Part shown: positions 1-6,536 of the stretch, piece after piece
Position numbering within the stretch: position 1 is the stretch's first letter
Layout: each line of letters begins with the position of its first letter
Origin: CAYURR01 sp964446745
GTDB taxonomy: Bacteria; Bacillota; Clostridia; Lachnospirales; WQUN01
Reading direction: 5' to 3'
NCBI GenBank assembly: GCA_964446745.1
Contig: CAYURR010000167.1
Coordinates: 1-6,536 of the forward strand
DNA: 6,536 nt
The notes under the pieces: generated by a model
Databases searched by the model: none
Seen by the model: the letters and a program-made list of their open reading frames with translations, nothing else
What the model was told of the DNA's origin: nothing
Translations under genes and position numbers: made by a program

Positions 1-2
1 AT

Positions 3-779
3 AAGCCCAACCAAACATTTTTTGCACAGCGCTGGGTAGGCTTTGATAATTTTACAAATTTCTTTAAGTCCTACTACTTCGGTCAGATCTTGAGCAACAC
101 CCTGACCATCAGCATACAGTCGATGTTGATCGGTTTCCCGATCCCTATCATCATGGCATTGTTTCTAAATCAAATGGGTAGCAAGGGCTTTAAGCGCACC
201 GTGCAGACTATTACATACGCCCCGAACTTTATATCGACGGTGGTCATAGTCGGTATGCTCGTGTTGTTTTTGAACCCGCGCACGGGCATCGTGAACAATA
301 TGCTCGTATCGCTGGGCTTGCCGAGCAATAATTTCCTATCAAACCCAAAATACTTCCGCAGCATCTATATATCATCCGGTGTATGGCAGGGTAGCGGCTT
401 TGCAATGATCGTATACCTCGGCGCGTTGGCCGGGGTCAACCCGGAGCTCTATGATGCGGCAGACATAGACGGTGCGACACGGATGCAGCGGCTGCTGTAC
501 ATCGATCTCGCTACGATCATGCCGACTATTACGATACTGTTTATCATGTCCATGGGCGGTATCATGAACGTCGGTTTTGAAAAGATATATCTGCTGCAAA
601 ACCCGTTAAACGAATCGGTTTCCGAGGTTATATCGACCTATGTGTACAAGGTGGGTTTGTTACGAGGTGATCAGGGTTTCGCAACAGCGATCGGTTTGTT
701 TAACACCGCGATCAACTTTGTATTGCTTATCATCGTGAACCAGGTCAGCAAGCGTGTCAGCGAAACGAGTCTGTGGTAG
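3..779 (+). CDS. LplB-type sugar ABC transporter permease (5'-truncated by window edge)
   Basis: This is one of two membrane subunits of a carbohydrate importer and would pair with the permease immediately downstream. The frame is open to the first bases of the window, so the true start is upstream; about 258 residues are visible where LplB-type permeases usually have roughly 300-320. The visible part begins with WVGFDNFTNFF, the stretch that follows the first membrane segment in this family, and then NTLTISIQS. Hydrophobic segments follow around visible residues 35-55, 70-90, 128-145, 170-190 and 230-250. The cytoplasmic EAA loop that contacts the ATPase is clear at about 148-174 (ELYDAADIDGAT, then IDLATIMPT). 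The usual LP of that loop is replaced by AT, a modest deviation. A TTG at position 90 gives an internal apparent start but should not be taken as the real one, because homology extends upstream of it. The family call is firm; the sugar specificity is not determined. Confidence 0.93.
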   Translation, partial: KPNQTFFAQRWVGFDNFTNFFKSYYFGQILSNTLTISIQSMLIGFPIPIIMALFLNQMGSKGFKRTVQTITYAPNFISTVVIVGMLVLFLNPRTGIVNNMLVSLGLPSNNFLSNPKYFRSIYISSGVWQGSGFAMIVYLGALAGVNPELYDAADIDGATRMQRLLYIDLATIMPTITILFIMSMGGIMNVGFEKIYLLQNPLNESVSEVISTYVYKVGLLRGDQGFATAIGLFNTAINFVLLIIVNQVSKRVSETSLW

Positions 780-791
780 AGGGAGAAAGGG

Positions 792-1688
792 ATGAATAAC
801 TCCGTAGGAAAGAAATTTACCCTGTTTAATGTTATTAACTACACGGTGTTCGCGTTGATCCTCCTATTGGTGCTGTATCCGCTGTACTGGATAGTCATTG
901 CGTCGATCAGTAACCCGAACCTCGTTAATGCCGGTCAGGTTATTTTGTTGCCAAAGGAAATAACCCTTACGGGCTACAAGAAGATATTCTCGTTCCCGGC
1001 CATTATATCCGGTTACACAAATACCTTTATGTATACCATTATCGGTACGGTTATAAACGTTATCATTACATTATGCGCGGGGTATGCATTGTCACGACGT
1101 GATCTGCCGTTTCGTGGGTTTATAATGATTATATTCATCATCCCGATGTATTTCGGAGGTGGGCTCATACCTACATACTTGGTTGTAGACAGCTTGGGAT
1201 TGGTCGATACCTTCTGGGCTATGGTCATACCAAATGCGATGTCGGTGTTTAATGTAATACTCGCACGCACTTTCTTTATGAGTACATTACCCGACGAGCT
1301 ACTCGAGAGTGCTCTACTGGACGGCTGCTCGAATATCAAGTTCCTCATACGGATTGCTATACCGCTATCGACAGCGCTAATCGCCATCCTCGTTGTTTAT
1401 TACGGTGTGGGGCACTGGAACAGTTATTTCCAAGCTCTGATATATCTGCGTAGCCCGAACAGGCTGCCGCTGCAGGTCGTATTGCGTGAGATACTCATAC
1501 AGCAGAGCGATAACAACAATATGTTCAGTATGCTGGTGCTGCAGCAGTCCGAACTGGAACGCCATCAGCTTGCGCAGTTGATACGTTACGGCATCATCGT
1601 CGTGTCGAGCGCACCTCTGTTGATATTGTATCCGTTCTTGCAGAAGTACTTTGAAAAGGGGGTAATGATCGGATCGCTAAAGGGATAG
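792..1688 (+). CDS. YtcP/LplC-type sugar ABC transporter permease
   Basis: This is the second permease of the importer, complete at 298 residues, which is normal for the family. It starts at ATG 12 bases after the upstream permease stop, with a GGGAG ribosome binding site at 781-785 and 6-base spacing. Six hydrophobic segments are visible, at about residues 14-37, 75-98, 108-130, 140-160, 184-205 and 264-285. Family hallmarks are the GGGLIPTYL stretch (122-130), the EAA loop (ELLESALLDGC, 169-179, continuing to IPLS at 190-193), the GHWNSYF motif (207-213) and the C-terminus YFEKGVMIGSLKG. The EAA loop has DGC where DGA is the norm; Cys179 is conservative in size and probably tolerated. The two permeases are unlike enough to form a heterodimer, as in LplB/LplC. 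No ATPase gene adjoins it, consistent with this class using a shared MsmX-like ATPase encoded elsewhere (family knowledge, not seen here). Confidence 0.95.
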   Translation: MNNSVGKKFTLFNVINYTVFALILLLVLYPLYWIVIASISNPNLVNAGQVILLPKEITLTGYKKIFSFPAIISGYTNTFMYTIIGTVINVIITLCAGYALSRRDLPFRGFIMIIFIIPMYFGGGLIPTYLVVDSLGLVDTFWAMVIPNAMSVFNVILARTFFMSTLPDELLESALLDGCSNIKFLIRIAIPLSTALIAILVVYYGVGHWNSYFQALIYLRSPNRLPLQVVLREILIQQSDNNNMFSMLVLQQSELERHQLAQLIRYGIIVVSSAPLLILYPFLQKYFEKGVMIGSLKG

Positions 1689-1691
1689 GAC

Positions 1692-1715
1692 ATGAATAGA
1701 CAGGGCATCAAGTAA
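1692..1715 (+). other. possible 7-codon mini-ORF in the permease/binding-protein gap
   Basis: An ATG three bases after the permease stop opens a seven-codon frame (MNRQGIK, then TAA). It is preceded by AAAGGGA at 1679-1685 with 6-base spacing, which could serve as a ribosome binding site. It could maintain ribosome traffic across the gap or be chance. It has no recognisable function, and its short length means it carries no statistical weight on its own. Confidence 0.15.
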
Positions 1716-1716
1716 C

Positions 1717-1728
1717 TTTTAGTTAAAA
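1717..1728. repeat. short AT-rich palindrome upstream of the binding-protein gene
   Basis: TTTTA and TAAAA form a perfect inverted repeat around a GT centre in the 59-base gap before the solute-binding protein gene, ending just before the AAAGGAGA ribosome binding site. As RNA it would be a weak hairpin, and the loop is too small for the full stem to close. As DNA it could be an operator half or simply AT-rich spacer. I see no convincing -35/-10 promoter pair here. Confidence 0.2.
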
Positions 1729-1747
1729 ATAAAGGAGAGATCAAGGC

Positions 1748-3412
1748 ATGAAGAGAAGCGTAGCGTTATTACTGACCGCGACACTGACGCTGTCCGTGCT
1801 CACGAGCTGCGGCGGGAACAATACAGCGGCCACGAACACAAGCACAAACACAACCGCCGGGTCCGAAGCAAAGAGCGAGACAAAGTCGGAGCAGTCCGGA
1901 TCGGGCTTTAACCAGACGGGACTGCCGATTGTGAACGAGCCTGTGACCTACAGGATAGCGGGTGTCAAGGAAGCCGTATGGCCGGACGATCTCTCGACGT
2001 TCAAGGTCATACAGAAGTACGAGAAGGATACCAACGTAAAATTCCAATATCAGCTCTATACGAGCGAGGCATGGGGAAGCCAGAAGCAATTGATCGCTGC
2101 GAGTAAGGACCTACCGGATGCGTTTGGCGTGGGCAATCCGCTGTCGCAGCAGGATATCATGGACTTTAGTACGCAGGGCATCATCATCCCGTTAAAGGAG
2201 CTCTCGCAGAAATACGCACCGCGCTTTACGGAGATCATGACGGAATATCCCGCGTATTACAAATCATTCCTGAGCGTTGACAATGAATTTTACGCGTATC
2301 CGACGCATTATGACATCGATTTTGGCAATCGCGGCGGCATTTTGCATCTGAACAAGGCTTGGATTCAAGAACTTCGCCCGGATTACAAGATCGTCAAAGG
2401 CGAGACCCTCGAGTATATAGACGAGAATATCTCATTGGACGAATATTATAAGCTACTGACCGACATGAGGGATAAATACCCTAACGCAATCCCGCAGACC
2501 TGTGATAGCCCGAATTTTGAAAACATCTATTCGGCCTACGGCGTGTTTAACACCTCGAGCAGGGTATATGTGGACAATGGCGTCGTTAAGGATACCATCA
2601 CCGGAGATAACTGGAAGGAAGCTACAAAGTTCATCGGAAATATGTATAACGACAAGCTCATCGACCAGGAGATATTCACGCAGAACTGGGATGTATTTAG
2701 AGCAAAGCTCATGGAGGAAACCCCTATAGTAGGTGCCTCGCTGATGTGGTCCGGGCTCATAGCTGTGCCGGACTTCACGGATATGAGCGACCCGCGCTAT
2801 GCTAACTTTATACCGGTCAAGCCGCTCGTAGGCCCCGATGGTACACAGCAATGGGGACGCGGTGCTGACGGCGTGGCTATTCAGGGCAGCTTTGCGATAA
2901 CAAAGTCCGCAAAGAACCCGGAGATACTTGTGCGTTATCAGGATTACCTCTATGACGAGGTCATCTCTCTTGAGAGCAGCTACGGTCTGCTCGGTGTAGG
3001 CCTCATCGATAACGGGGACAACACCTACAACCAAATATTTAACGCAGAGCCCGTGCTTGAGAACACAACGCTCAACACGATGTTCATAACGACAAAGGAA
3101 ATGAACTCACGCGTGAAGTTCGCTCCAGCGACGCAGATGCCTCAGGAGGCCGCCGACCTGGTCGTAAAACCGTTCCAAAAGCCCGAGATGACATACCCGA
3201 GCTTCATGTTCGGCGAGGCTGACAGCAAGAAGATCGCCCAGCTTCGGACAGATCTGAACAAGTTCATCGAGACCAAGCAGGCCGACTACATCGTAAACGG
3301 CGGCATCGACAATGATTGGGAGAGCTTTAAGGCCGAGCTTGACAAGATCGGTTTAAAAGAATATATACAGATCATGCAGTCGAATTACGACAGATACATG
3401 TCAATGAAATGA
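1748..3412 (+). CDS. Lipoprotein extracellular solute-binding protein, LplA/YtcQ type
   Basis: This is the membrane-anchored receptor that captures the sugar ligand outside the cell and hands it to the two permeases encoded just upstream. It has 554 residues, typical of the large binding proteins of this cluster type (related to the oligosaccharide-binding AlgQ group), and larger than most monosaccharide binders. The start is ATG with a strong AAAGGAGA at 1731-1738 and 9-base spacing. Residues 1-20 form a lipoprotein signal peptide (MKRS, a hydrophobic core, then the lipobox L18-T-S-C21), so Cys21 should be lipidated after cleavage. Residues 22-53 are a flexible linker rich in Asn, Thr, Ser, Glu and Lys. 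The mature domain opens with TGLPIVNEPVTYRI (57-70), a hallmark of the family. The fold continues through Trp-rich and Tyr-rich lobes to a helical C-terminus. The ligand cannot be read from sequence; the downstream glycosidases suggest a beta-linked oligosaccharide or glycoside. Confidence 0.94.
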   Translation: MKRSVALLLTATLTLSVLTSCGGNNTAATNTSTNTTAGSEAKSETKSEQSGSGFNQTGLPIVNEPVTYRIAGVKEAVWPDDLSTFKVIQKYEKDTNVKFQYQLYTSEAWGSQKQLIAASKDLPDAFGVGNPLSQQDIMDFSTQGIIIPLKELSQKYAPRFTEIMTEYPAYYKSFLSVDNEFYAYPTHYDIDFGNRGGILHLNKAWIQELRPDYKIVKGETLEYIDENISLDEYYKLLTDMRDKYPNAIPQTCDSPNFENIYSAYGVFNTSSRVYVDNGVVKDTITGDNWKEATKFIGNMYNDKLIDQEIFTQNWDVFRAKLMEETPIVGASLMWSGLIAVPDFTDMSDPRYANFIPVKPLVGPDGTQQWGRGADGVAIQGSFAITKSAKNPEILVRYQDYLYDEVISLESSYGLLGVGLIDNGDNTYNQIFNAEPVLENTTLNTMFITTKEMNSRVKFAPATQMPQEAADLVVKPFQKPEMTYPSFMFGEADSKKIAQLRTDLNKFIETKQADYIVNGGIDNDWESFKAELDKIGLKEYIQIMQSNYDRYMSMK

Positions 3413-3421
3413 AAATATAGG

Positions 3422-3460
3422 GGCTACCGCAGCAAACCTGAGAGGTTTATTTCGGTAGCC
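3422..3460 (+). terminator. Strong intergenic hairpin after the binding-protein gene (attenuating terminator or mRNA-stabilising stem)
   Basis: Ten bases after the binding-protein stop, GGCTACCG (3422-3429) pairs perfectly with CGGTAGCC (3453-3460). Inside it, AAACCT (3434-3439) pairs with AGGTTT (3443-3448) around a GAG loop. The four bases between the two stems on each side form a partly paired internal loop. The sequence after the stem is only ATTTCT, a poor U-tract, so termination would be partial at best. Such stems between a binding-protein gene and the following genes commonly protect the upstream mRNA and keep the receptor more abundant than the enzymes. That role is inference here. 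The next gene's ribosome binding site lies 10 bases beyond the stem, so the hairpin does not occlude it. Confidence 0.72.
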
Positions 3461-3470
3461 ATTTCTAAAC

Positions 3471-3475
3471 AGGAG
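3471..3475 (+). promoter_or_regulatory. Ribosome binding site that conflicts with the GTG start at 3475
   Basis: AGGAG at 3471-3475 is the only good Shine-Dalgarno sequence before the next gene, and its last base is the G of the GTG. A ribosome bound here would initiate 5-10 bases further on. The in-frame codon at the ideal distance (8 bases) is ACG at 3484. The next conventional in-frame start, TTG at 3493, is 17 bases away, which is too far. Confidence 0.6.
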
Positions 3476-5475
3476 TGGTAAATACGAGGATATTGGATAC
3501 TGCTGATCTGGGGATATCGATACTGCCGCAAGGGGAAGGGGCAATTGCTTCGGCGAACCGGACGGAGAGTCTAACGGATAACCTGGAGGTCAGCATAGAG
3601 GCAGTAGATGTTTCCCTGCCGGGCTGGCATGTCGTTAAGGTCACGGCGAGGATTAAACCCGAGCGAATAGCTGGTAAAAGCGGAGCGGTTGTAAACCTCC
3701 GGCTAAGAGACGACAAATTCGAGTGTACGTTTACGCCGCACCTGGCCCCATGCGAGGACATGGTCATCGGTGAACGTGCGATGCGCGGCGCACCTATTAT
3801 CATGGAGGGAGAGGATGGCTACTTCTTTGTCCTGCCGGACATCGAGGCATTGGAGCGAGCACACCCTGTGCCGTTTTTCATGGACTATATAAAACAAGAC
3901 AATCTCATCCGCTTCGGTATCGGCAGGCATGTGACCACTGGGCATGTATATTACAGGCTCACGGGCGAGGCATTGAATCTCACTGAGAATGCGGTGATTT
4001 CATTCTATGCCGCGCGATATAAAAAACCAGCCGGAGAGGTCATACCCGCTAAACGCGATTATCGACGCATCGTCGAACTGGTATGGGAGATGTTTACGAA
4101 AAAGCGCTTTGCCGCTCCGCCGGAGCCCGAGACACTCACGACATATGTAAAGCATGTCTACAACTGGGCTTTTGAAACATGGAGGGATATATGCTGGCAG
4201 GAGTTTGACCTGAATGGGCAACGTGTTGGCGGCGTAGTTTTTATCGTTACGGCTAAGCAAAAGCCCGGTTGCGGCGGTGAGGATATATGGCGAGAACCCA
4301 AGAGCCTATGGAACCAAGCCTGGTTTTGCAGTCTGCGCAGCGCTTACGGCTATTTCAACTGGGGAAAGAAACTCGATCGGCAGGACCTTGTTCGAAAGGC
4401 ACGCCTAAACCTGAATTTCGCTTTGAACGCGCCACAGCATGACGGATTTATCTATAGCTATTACAAGGCCGGAGAGGGTAATGACATTACAAACGGTAAA
4501 TTCGGTCAGTCCTGCCCGCGCCGTCCCGCACATCATGATGAATACTTCCATCTGCTGGACAATTCATGGACCTGTCTGTGGCTCTGCAAATGGTTCACGG
4601 ATAACGAAGCGGATGAGCGCATCTTGCCATATGTAAAACGCTATGCGAAGGCTTTGCTGTCGCTGCAGCAGCCGGACGGCAGCTTACCGGCTTGGGTGGA
4701 GCCCGTATCGGGAGCGATCTCACCGTATCTGCAACGCTCGCCAGAGACGGGTGTGCATGTGATGCTACTCTGCAAGCTATATGAGATCACAAGCGATGCC
4801 ATATACTTGGACGCCGCGAAACATGCGGGCGATTTCATTATAAATCAGATCATACCGGACGGACGCTGGGAGGATTTTGAGACATACTGGTCCTGTGCCG
4901 GGGAGTGGAGAGAAAAGCAATTCGGTTGTGTGGATCGCAAGAGCGGCATATATAGCCAAAACACCTTTGGTATGTACTTCTGTGCGGAGGGTCTATTGGC
5001 TCTGTATAACATCACGGGCATATCACAATGGCTGAATGTGGGTGAAACCGTCCTGGCCGAACTCTCGCTCTATCAGCAGATATATAGGCCCGCGGATTTC
5101 CCCGTGCAAACGGTTGGCGGGTTTGGCGTGATGAACTGTGACGATGAATGGAACGACGCGCGCCAATGCCTCAACGCACTTACATATCTGCGGTACTACA
5201 AGGCCACGGGCAACACGGTATATCTGCAGCGCGGGCAATGGGCGATGGCGGCATCCTTTTACATGATGTACTGCCCAGAAAATCCGGAGACCAAGGCTCT
5301 CTATGAAACTGTACACCCGCAACTGGACAGCCGCGACTACGGCTTCCATATGGAAAACTTTAACCACAGCGACGGCACACAACGAAACGGCCTCGGCGAG
5401 TTTACAATCTTCGATTGGGGTAATGGAGCGGCTTCGACCTCGCTGTACGAATTTATGAATGAAGGTGCTAAATGA
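3475..5475 (+). CDS. Unassigned cytoplasmic six-hairpin (alpha/alpha-barrel) glycosidase-like protein
   Basis: The protein has 666 residues if GTG 3475 is used, or 663 from ACG 3484, which fits the ribosome binding site better. There is no signal peptide and no membrane segment, so it should be cytoplasmic. Residues about 10-185 look like a beta-rich domain (alternating short hydrophobic strands, for example around 50-60 and 108-120). Residues about 195-660 are helical with regularly spaced aromatic and Trp-rich turns, as in alpha/alpha-barrel glycosidases. Features resembling that fold are LSLQQPDGSLPAW (395-407), WEDFETYWSCAG (465-476), a helix starting YSQNTFGMYFCAEGLLALY (493-511), the acidic cluster NCDDEWNDARQ (554-564), HSDGT (630-634) and GEFTIFDWGNGAAST (641-655). 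Candidate catalytic acids are in the 465-467 and 556-561 clusters, but I cannot assign them. I do not recognise a named CAZy family. It precedes GH116 with a 4-base ATGA overlap, implying translational coupling and a shared pathway. A lyase or phosphorylase activity is also possible for this fold. Confidence 0.75.
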   Translation: MVNTRILDTADLGISILPQGEGAIASANRTESLTDNLEVSIEAVDVSLPGWHVVKVTARIKPERIAGKSGAVVNLRLRDDKFECTFTPHLAPCEDMVIGERAMRGAPIIMEGEDGYFFVLPDIEALERAHPVPFFMDYIKQDNLIRFGIGRHVTTGHVYYRLTGEALNLTENAVISFYAARYKKPAGEVIPAKRDYRRIVELVWEMFTKKRFAAPPEPETLTTYVKHVYNWAFETWRDICWQEFDLNGQRVGGVVFIVTAKQKPGCGGEDIWREPKSLWNQAWFCSLRSAYGYFNWGKKLDRQDLVRKARLNLNFALNAPQHDGFIYSYYKAGEGNDITNGKFGQSCPRRPAHHDEYFHLLDNSWTCLWLCKWFTDNEADERILPYVKRYAKALLSLQQPDGSLPAWVEPVSGAISPYLQRSPETGVHVMLLCKLYEITSDAIYLDAAKHAGDFIINQIIPDGRWEDFETYWSCAGEWREKQFGCVDRKSGIYSQNTFGMYFCAEGLLALYNITGISQWLNVGETVLAELSLYQQIYRPADFPVQTVGGFGVMNCDDEWNDARQCLNALTYLRYYKATGNTVYLQRGQWAMAASFYMMYCPENPETKALYETVHPQLDSRDYGFHMENFNHSDGTQRNGLGEFTIFDWGNGAASTSLYEFMNEGAK

Positions 5476-6536
5476 AAAACAGAATGTATAATGCCCCATA
5501 TACGGGCGAAGCGCTGAGCCGTATCGCGTATCCCTTGGGCGGTACGGGTGCCGGTATGATATGTATGCAGGGCACGGGTGCGATAGGCAGCGTCTCTGTG
5601 CGTAATAAAATGGATATACACAACGAGCCAAATATCTTCGCAGCGATCGCGGTAAAGAATAAGCAAGGCGCAGAGAATATATCGGCTGTGCTCGAAGGGC
5701 CTGTGCCAAAGGTAAAGATATTTGAGGCACAGACACGCGGAGGCAGCGCGGGTAACGGCTTGCATGGTAAAAACTACGGACTGCCGCGCTTTGAAGACTG
5801 TACGTTTGAGTCGGCTTTTCCGGTCGCTACCATTAACCTAAAGGATAAGGACATCCCACTAAGCGTTCAAATAAAGGCTTATAGCCCGTTCATGCCCGGC
5901 GACGATTTCAATTCGTGCCTGCCCGGTGCGACGCTTGAATATCTGCTCACGAATACCTCTGACGAAAATCTGGAGGCTGTCTATTACTTCGCGTCGTTTA
6001 ACTTCATGAGCGAGGGCGACGGAGCATGTGTGACGACTGTATCAAAAGACGCGCCGCATATGAATGGCTTTGTGCTCAGTCAGCCTCCGTTAAATGAAAA
6101 ACATAAGCAGGGTGACTTCTGCGCTTTTGTTGAAGAAGATGCCTATGTGGATGCGGCATGGTTTCGTGGCGGCTGGTTCGATACGTTTACAATGCTCTGG
6201 AAGGATATCCAATCGGGGATATGCGCAAACAAATCCCGTGCCGACGGAAATAGCGCAGGTGGTACGCTTGCGATACCGTTTTGCCTAAAGCCCGGGGAGA
6301 GCAAAGTAATCAAGCTCCATCTGTGCTGGTATGTACCATACAGCGATATCCGCGTAGGCTCATTAAAGGAAACCGAGTCTTGCTGTTGTGGCGGAAGCTG
6401 CTCGGATCTGCAAGAAGAAAAGCCCACTTACGAGCCGTGGTATGCCACGGTTTTTCCAAATATAGAGGCGGTCTGTGAATACTTTGCGACGAACAGCGCT
6501 ATGCTCAGGGAGCGAACGATGCGCTTCAGTGATGCC
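5472..6536 (+). CDS. GH116 family glycoside hydrolase, N-terminal part (truncated by window end)
   Basis: A frame opens at ATG 5472, overlapping the upstream stop by ATGA, with GAAGGTG at 5461-5467 as ribosome binding site. It stays open for 355 codons to the window end; full-length bacterial GH116 proteins are around 800 residues or more. The sequence matches the GH116 (GBA2-type) N-terminal beta-sandwich domain: AYPLGGTGAGMI (19-30), IGSVSVRNKMDIHNEP (38-53), FEDCTFESAFPVATI (107-121), AYSPFMPGDDFNSCLPGATLEY (136-157, quoted as its key run), FASFNFM (173-179), WFRGGWFDTFTMLWKDI (230-246) and YEPWYATVFPNIEAV (320-334). Family members cleave beta-glucosides, beta-xylosides or related beta-glycosides with retention. 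The nucleophile Glu and acid/base Asp sit in the C-terminal catalytic domain, which is off-window, so activity cannot be judged. No signal peptide is present, so it is probably cytoplasmic and acts on imported sugar. A Cys-rich patch (CCCGGSC, 304-310) precedes the PWY motif. Confidence 0.9.
   Translation, partial: MKNRMYNAPYTGEALSRIAYPLGGTGAGMICMQGTGAIGSVSVRNKMDIHNEPNIFAAIAVKNKQGAENISAVLEGPVPKVKIFEAQTRGGSAGNGLHGKNYGLPRFEDCTFESAFPVATINLKDKDIPLSVQIKAYSPFMPGDDFNSCLPGATLEYLLTNTSDENLEAVYYFASFNFMSEGDGACVTTVSKDAPHMNGFVLSQPPLNEKHKQGDFCAFVEEDAYVDAAWFRGGWFDTFTMLWKDIQSGICANKSRADGNSAGGTLAIPFCLKPGESKVIKLHLCWYVPYSDIRVGSLKETESCCCGGSCSDLQEEKPTYEPWYATVFPNIEAVCEYFATNSAMLRERTMRFSDA

Noticed and set aside
90..779. 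TTG at 90 as the start of the first permease
   Set aside because: The same frame is open to position 3 and encodes the family's WVGFDNF region upstream, so the TTG is an internal leucine codon and the gene is simply cut by the window edge.
1711..1735. Internal promoter before the binding-protein gene
   Set aside because: The AT-rich stretch has -10-like bases, but no -35 element at proper spacing could be found, and operon read-through explains expression.
2453..3034. 193-residue minus-strand open frame inside the solute-binding protein gene
   Set aside because: It lies wholly antisense to a clear family member, with no ribosome binding site or recognisable domain seen.
4420..4440. Possible catabolite-repression (cre-like) site in TTTGAACGCGCCACA
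   Set aside because: It matches the consensus poorly and lies deep inside a coding region.
5023..5736. 237-residue minus-strand open frame opposite the end of the 666-residue gene and the start of GH116
   Set aside because: It runs antisense to two well-supported coding regions, has Arg/Tyr/Pro/Ser-biased composition typical of a shadow frame, and no recognisable domain.
5337..5765. 142-residue minus-strand open frame across the enzyme gene junction
   Set aside because: It overlaps the other antisense frame in a different phase and both forward genes; its composition is that of a shadow frame.
6281..6478. 65-residue plus-strand frame inside the GH116 gene
   Set aside because: It is out of frame with GH116, whose reading frame is open and matches the family across this stretch.

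Overview
The window holds part of a carbohydrate-uptake and glycoside-degradation locus. All five genes lie on the + strand and are tightly spaced, so they read as one operon. The organism is most likely a member of the Bacillota, probably a clostridial or Paenibacillus-like anaerobe or facultative degrader. The grounds are LplB/YtcP/LplA-type importer subunits (typical of that phylum), a Gram-positive-style lipoprotein, AGGAG-type ribosome binding sites, frequent ATA isoleucine codons and roughly 50% GC by eye. This assignment is inference; no rRNA or other marker gene is present.

Layout. Positions 3-779 carry the C-terminal ~258 residues of an LplB-type sugar ABC permease whose start lies before the window. 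After 12 bases comes a complete YtcP/LplC-type permease (792-1688). A 59-base gap follows, with a 7-codon mini-ORF and an AT palindrome, and then a complete lipoprotein solute-binding protein (1748-3412). Behind it is a strong 18-bp imperfect hairpin (3422-3460). Next is a ~663-666-residue protein (3475 or 3484 to 5475) that looks like an alpha/alpha-barrel (six-hairpin) glycosidase but that I cannot assign to a named family. Its stop codon overlaps the start of a family-116 glycoside hydrolase (5472 to the window end), of which only the N-terminal domain is visible. This last gene is easily missed because it has no stop codon in the window.

How the genes fit together. The lipoprotein would capture an oligosaccharide or glycoside outside the cell and the two permeases would form the channel. 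No ATPase is encoded here, as is usual for this transporter class, which borrows a shared MsmX-type ATPase. Neither enzyme has a signal peptide, so both should act in the cytoplasm on the imported compound. GH116 enzymes known to date mainly cleave beta-glucosides or beta-xylosides from the non-reducing end, which suggests a beta-linked plant glycan fragment or glycoside as substrate. The 666-residue protein would be the partner enzyme and is the least understood part of the locus.

Most worth a second look: the unassigned 666-residue enzyme translationally coupled to GH116; its start site, where the Shine-Dalgarno sequence covers the GTG and points to an ACG codon at 3484; and the hairpin between the binding-protein gene and the enzyme genes. 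I see no mobile element, CRISPR array, tRNA or rRNA.
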